A stretch of 6,813 bases of DNA from Modestobacter sp. (GTDB lineage Bacteria; Actinomycetota; Actinomycetes; Mycobacteriales; Geodermatophilaceae), in the NCBI GenBank assembly GCA_025966175.1, contig JAOPVN010000058.1, forward strand, positions 1-6,813, in the 5' to 3' direction. The position numbers and the translations under genes were made by a program. Of this stretch, positions 5,423-6,813 are shown piece after piece. The number at the start of each line of letters is the position of its first letter. Positions within the stretch are counted from its first letter, which is position 1. The notes below the pieces were generated by a model. That model saw only the letters and a program-made list of their open reading frames with translations. It did not search any database and was not told the origin of the DNA.

Positions 5423-6190
5423 ATGATCACCGGACCGTGGCGCCGGCCGCTGGGAGTGCTGTCCCTCGGACTGCTCGGGATGGCGGCCGTGGCCGGCTGC
5501 GGCTCCGAGGTCCAGGGCAACGCCTCGGCGGCCACCAGGTCCGGCTCGTCGTCCGGCTCGTCGTCGGGAAGCGCGAGCAGCAGCACCGGCGACATCGAGG
5601 ACCTCTCGGCCGGGCTGCTGCCCGCGGACGCCTTCGGGGCCGGCGCGCAGATCACGCCGATCACCGCTGACCAGCTGGCTGCCCAGCAGGACCAGCTCGG
5701 CGGCCTCGGCGGTCTGCAGGACCTCACCATCACCCCGGAGAGCTGCGCGCCTGCGGTGAAGCAGGTCCAGCCGGGTCTCGACGACATGGACGGGCTGGCC
5801 GCGCAGACCGCGACCACCGGCACCGCGGCCACCATCGAGATCCTGGCCGCGGGGGCCGCCGTCTCCGGTTCGCTGGACTCGTTCACCAGCGGCATCCAGT
5901 CGTGCCCCCAGGCCACGATCAGCTCTCCGCAGATCGGGACGGCCACGGTCACCTTCACGCCGCTCGACGTTCCCGACCTGGGCGACGGCTCGGCCGCGCT
6001 GACCATGTCCATCTCCGCCACCGGGCCGGACGGCACCCCGATCACCGTGCCCCTGCTGCTGGGCATGGCGATCGACGGCGACCGCCTGGTCAGCCTCACC
6101 GCGACCGACCCCTCCGGCGCACCGGACCCGGTGGCCTTCGCCCAGTTGTTCCAGCAGGCCTACGACCACCAGGCCGCCGCGCTCGACTGA
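5423..6190 (+). CDS. Secreted lipoprotein with Ser/Gly stalk, function unknown
   Basis: A 255-residue predicted lipoprotein anchored to the outer face of the cytoplasmic membrane. A signal peptide is visible: WRRP charged region (6-9), hydrophobic core LGVLSLGLLGMAAVAG (10-25) and lipobox VAGC with the acylated cysteine at 26. A stalk rich in Ser, Gly and Ala (about 34-56) leads to an alpha/beta globular domain (about 57-255) that opens DLSAGLLPADAFGAGAQIT. Two further cysteines, C108 (TPESCAP) and C161 (IQSCPQ), could form a disulfide. The domain's size, the LLPAD-F opening and the paired cysteines recall the mycobacterial PknH-like extracellular sensor/lipoprotein group, but I cannot confirm that by eye. 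ATG 5423 is supported by the signal peptide placement and by TAGGGT six bases upstream; no ribosome site is seen. It stands alone between the Dabb gene and a 151-bp gap, so context gives no function. Confidence 0.85.
   Translation: MITGPWRRPLGVLSLGLLGMAAVAGCGSEVQGNASAATRSGSSSGSSSGSASSSTGDIEDLSAGLLPADAFGAGAQITPITADQLAAQQDQLGGLGGLQDLTITPESCAPAVKQVQPGLDDMDGLAAQTATTGTAATIEILAAGAAVSGSLDSFTSGIQSCPQATISSPQIGTATVTFTPLDVPDLGDGSAALTMSISATGPDGTPITVPLLLGMAIDGDRLVSLTATDPSGAPDPVAFAQLFQQAYDHQAAALD
5540..5563 (+). repeat. 12-bp tandem repeat in the lipoprotein stalk
   Basis: TCCGGCTCGTCG is repeated twice head to tail (5540-5551 and 5552-5563), followed by a degenerate continuation. It encodes repeated Ser-Gly-Ser-Ser in the linker just after the lipid anchor. 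Copy number could vary between strains and change stalk length without breaking the frame. Confidence 0.7.
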
Positions 6191-6196
6191 GCCAAT

Positions 6197-6233
6197 CGGT
6201 CGGGTTCGCCACGAGGTGCGCATGCCCCGACCG
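6197..6233 (+). terminator. Candidate terminator hairpin after the lipoprotein gene
   Basis: CGGTCGGG at 6197-6204 and its perfect complement CCCGACCG at 6226-6233 can form an 8-bp GC-rich stem with a 21-base loop. The loop itself contains a small CAC-gag-GTG inner pairing. The stem begins six bases after the lipoprotein stop codon. There is no T tract after it, which is common for proposed actinobacterial terminators but also weakens the call. The large loop is a further caveat. Confidence 0.4.
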
Positions 6234-6263
6234 TGCACCCGGCCAGGGAGAACGCATTGCCGG

Positions 6264-6292
6264 CTGTCCACAGGCGCGTGCTCCGTCCACAG
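6264..6292 (+). promoter_or_regulatory. Two DnaA-box-like direct repeats
   Basis: CTGTCCACA (6264-6272) and CCGTCCACA (6283-6291) are direct repeats 19 bp apart, sharing GTCCACAG. They match the high-GC actinobacterial DnaA box TTGTCCACA at 8 and 7 of 9 positions. They lie in the 151-bp gene-free gap (6191-6341) between the lipoprotein hairpin and the DUF4192 gene. They could bind DnaA, bind another regulator, or be coincidental. Confidence 0.3.
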
Positions 6293-6329
6293 CTGCGGCT
6301 GACGACCCCCGCGCAGTCGGCCGCGGCAG

Positions 6330-6335
6330 CAGGGT
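6330..6335 (+). promoter_or_regulatory. -10-like CAGGGT before the DUF4192 gene
   Basis: CAGGGT ends exactly six bases before the ATG at 6342, as in front of the Dabb gene. It may be a -10 element of a leaderless transcript, or AGGG may be a ribosome site with 7-nt spacing. No -35 hexamer is evident at normal spacing; CTGACG at 6299-6304 is too far away (25 nt). Confidence 0.35.
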
Positions 6336-6341
6336 CGCGGC

Positions 6342-6813
6342 ATGTCCGACGCCGACCCGCCGCTCACCGTCCGGCTCTCCGGCCCCGGAGACCTCGCCGC
6401 TGCCCTGCCGCACCTGATCGGCTTCCGCCCCCGTGAGTCGCTCGTCGTCGTGAGCCTGCACGGCTCGACCGGCCGGCGGTTGGGTCTGACCGCCCGGGTG
6501 GACCTCCCCACGTCCGAGCACCGTCGTCAGGTGGTGGGCGGCGTGGTGCGGTCCCTGGTCACCGACCGCCCCGATGCGGTGCTGCTCGCGGTGGCCAGCG
6601 AGGACGCCGACGTGGCGCTCCCCGGCCCGTTCCCGGCGGCCGGTGACGTCGACCTGCCGCACCGGGACGTGGTGCGCGAGGCCGTCCTGGCCTTCGACGC
6701 CGCCGGCGTCGCGGTCCGCGATGCGCTCCTCGTGCGGAACGGACGGTGGTGGTCCTACGACTGCGCCCGGGAGTGCTGTGCGCCCTGGGCCGGCACCCGG
6801 CTGCCCACCGGCA
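6342..6813 (+). CDS. DUF4192 domain protein, C-terminus beyond right edge
   Basis: The first 157 residues of a DUF4192 protein, an actinobacterial family of unknown function; family members are longer, so more lies beyond the right edge. Recognisable blocks are LTVRLSGPGDLAAALPHLIGF (8-28), with the family's 'P-x-L-[IV]-G-F-x-P-x-[ED]-S-L-V' signature completed by RPRESLVVVSL (29-39), a variable middle with strands VLLAVASED (80-88), and the characteristic DALLVRNGRWWSYDC...CC block (about 125-145) with a cysteine cluster (DC, ECC). ATG 6342 is chosen because it places the LxGFxP motif at the usual distance from the N-terminus; CAGGGT lies six bases upstream. No signal peptide or membrane segment is visible, so it is probably cytoplasmic. 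It stands alone after a 151-bp gap; nothing links it to the genes to the left. Confidence 0.9.
   Translation, partial: MSDADPPLTVRLSGPGDLAAALPHLIGFRPRESLVVVSLHGSTGRRLGLTARVDLPTSEHRRQVVGGVVRSLVTDRPDAVLLAVASEDADVALPGPFPAAGDVDLPHRDVVREAVLAFDAAGVAVRDALLVRNGRWWSYDCARECCAPWAGTRLPTG

Noticed and set aside
6264..6292. A replication origin
   Set aside because: Only two imperfect DnaA-like boxes, no AT-rich unwinding region, and none of the usual neighbours (dnaA, dnaN, gyrB, rpmH) are present.
6191..6341. A small gene or RNA in the 151-bp gap
   Set aside because: No short frame with a credible start and ribosome site is seen, and there is no tRNA- or riboswitch-like structure beyond the single hairpin and the repeats already listed.
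2960..6511. A minus-strand frame open for more than 1100 codons across this interval
   Set aside because: Only its last 251 codons have protein-like character (the methyltransferase). The rest lies antisense to the lipoprotein and Dabb genes or out of frame with the GT4 glycosyltransferase, and is Arg/Gly/Pro-rich, typical of GC-rich shadow frames.
6096..6662. A minus-strand open frame of 188 codons over the right intergenic gap
   Set aside because: It runs antisense through the start of the DUF4192 gene and the end of the lipoprotein gene, whose protein features are clear; no motif or ribosome site supports it.

Overview
The window is GC-rich throughout (well over 65% by eye), with GTG starts, short gene overlaps and a strong G/C bias at third codon positions. 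This points to an actinobacterium. The gene set (Dabb protein, DUF4192 protein, glycosyltransferase/methyltransferase/repeat-protein run) would suit Geodermatophilaceae or a relative, but that family assignment is only an impression. I see no rRNA, tRNA, CRISPR array, insertion sequence or phage gene.

Left and centre (1-5016, minus strand): five genes read right to left and look like one operon. The order of transcription is a family 4 (GT-B) glycosyltransferase (3709-5016), a class I SAM methyltransferase (2960-3715), a repeat/alpha-barrel protein of the type often labelled 'prenyltransferase' (1864-2967), and two paralogous family 2 (GT-A) glycosyltransferases (977-1834, and 1-980, which runs off the left edge). 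Junctions are tight: overlaps of 7, 8 and 4 nt and one gap of 29 nt. Together they look like a pathway that builds and methylates a glycoconjugate, but neither substrate nor product can be read from the sequence. The partial GT2 starts with GTG and has no stop in the window, so a start-to-stop search would miss it.

Divergent switch (5017-5080): a 64-bp region separates the operon from rightward genes. It carries two palindromes and a -10-like element on each side.

Right side (5081-6813, plus strand): a small Dabb-family protein (5081-5374), a secreted lipoprotein with a Ser/Gly-rich stalk (5423-6190), a 151-bp intergenic region with an inverted repeat and two DnaA-box-like repeats, and the N-terminal part of a DUF4192 protein (6342-6813) that runs off the right edge.

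The most notable pattern is at gene starts. All five genes whose start does not overlap the preceding gene have a YAGRGT hexamer ending exactly 6 nt before the start codon (TAGAGT, CAGGGT, TAGGGT, CAGGGT, CAGGGT). This is where a -10 box (consensus TANNNT) would sit if transcription began at the start codon, so leaderless mRNAs are the leading explanation. AGGG acting as a ribosome binding site is the main alternative for four of the five. The three overlapping starts inside the operon lack the hexamer; two or three of them have ordinary GGAG/GAGG sites instead.
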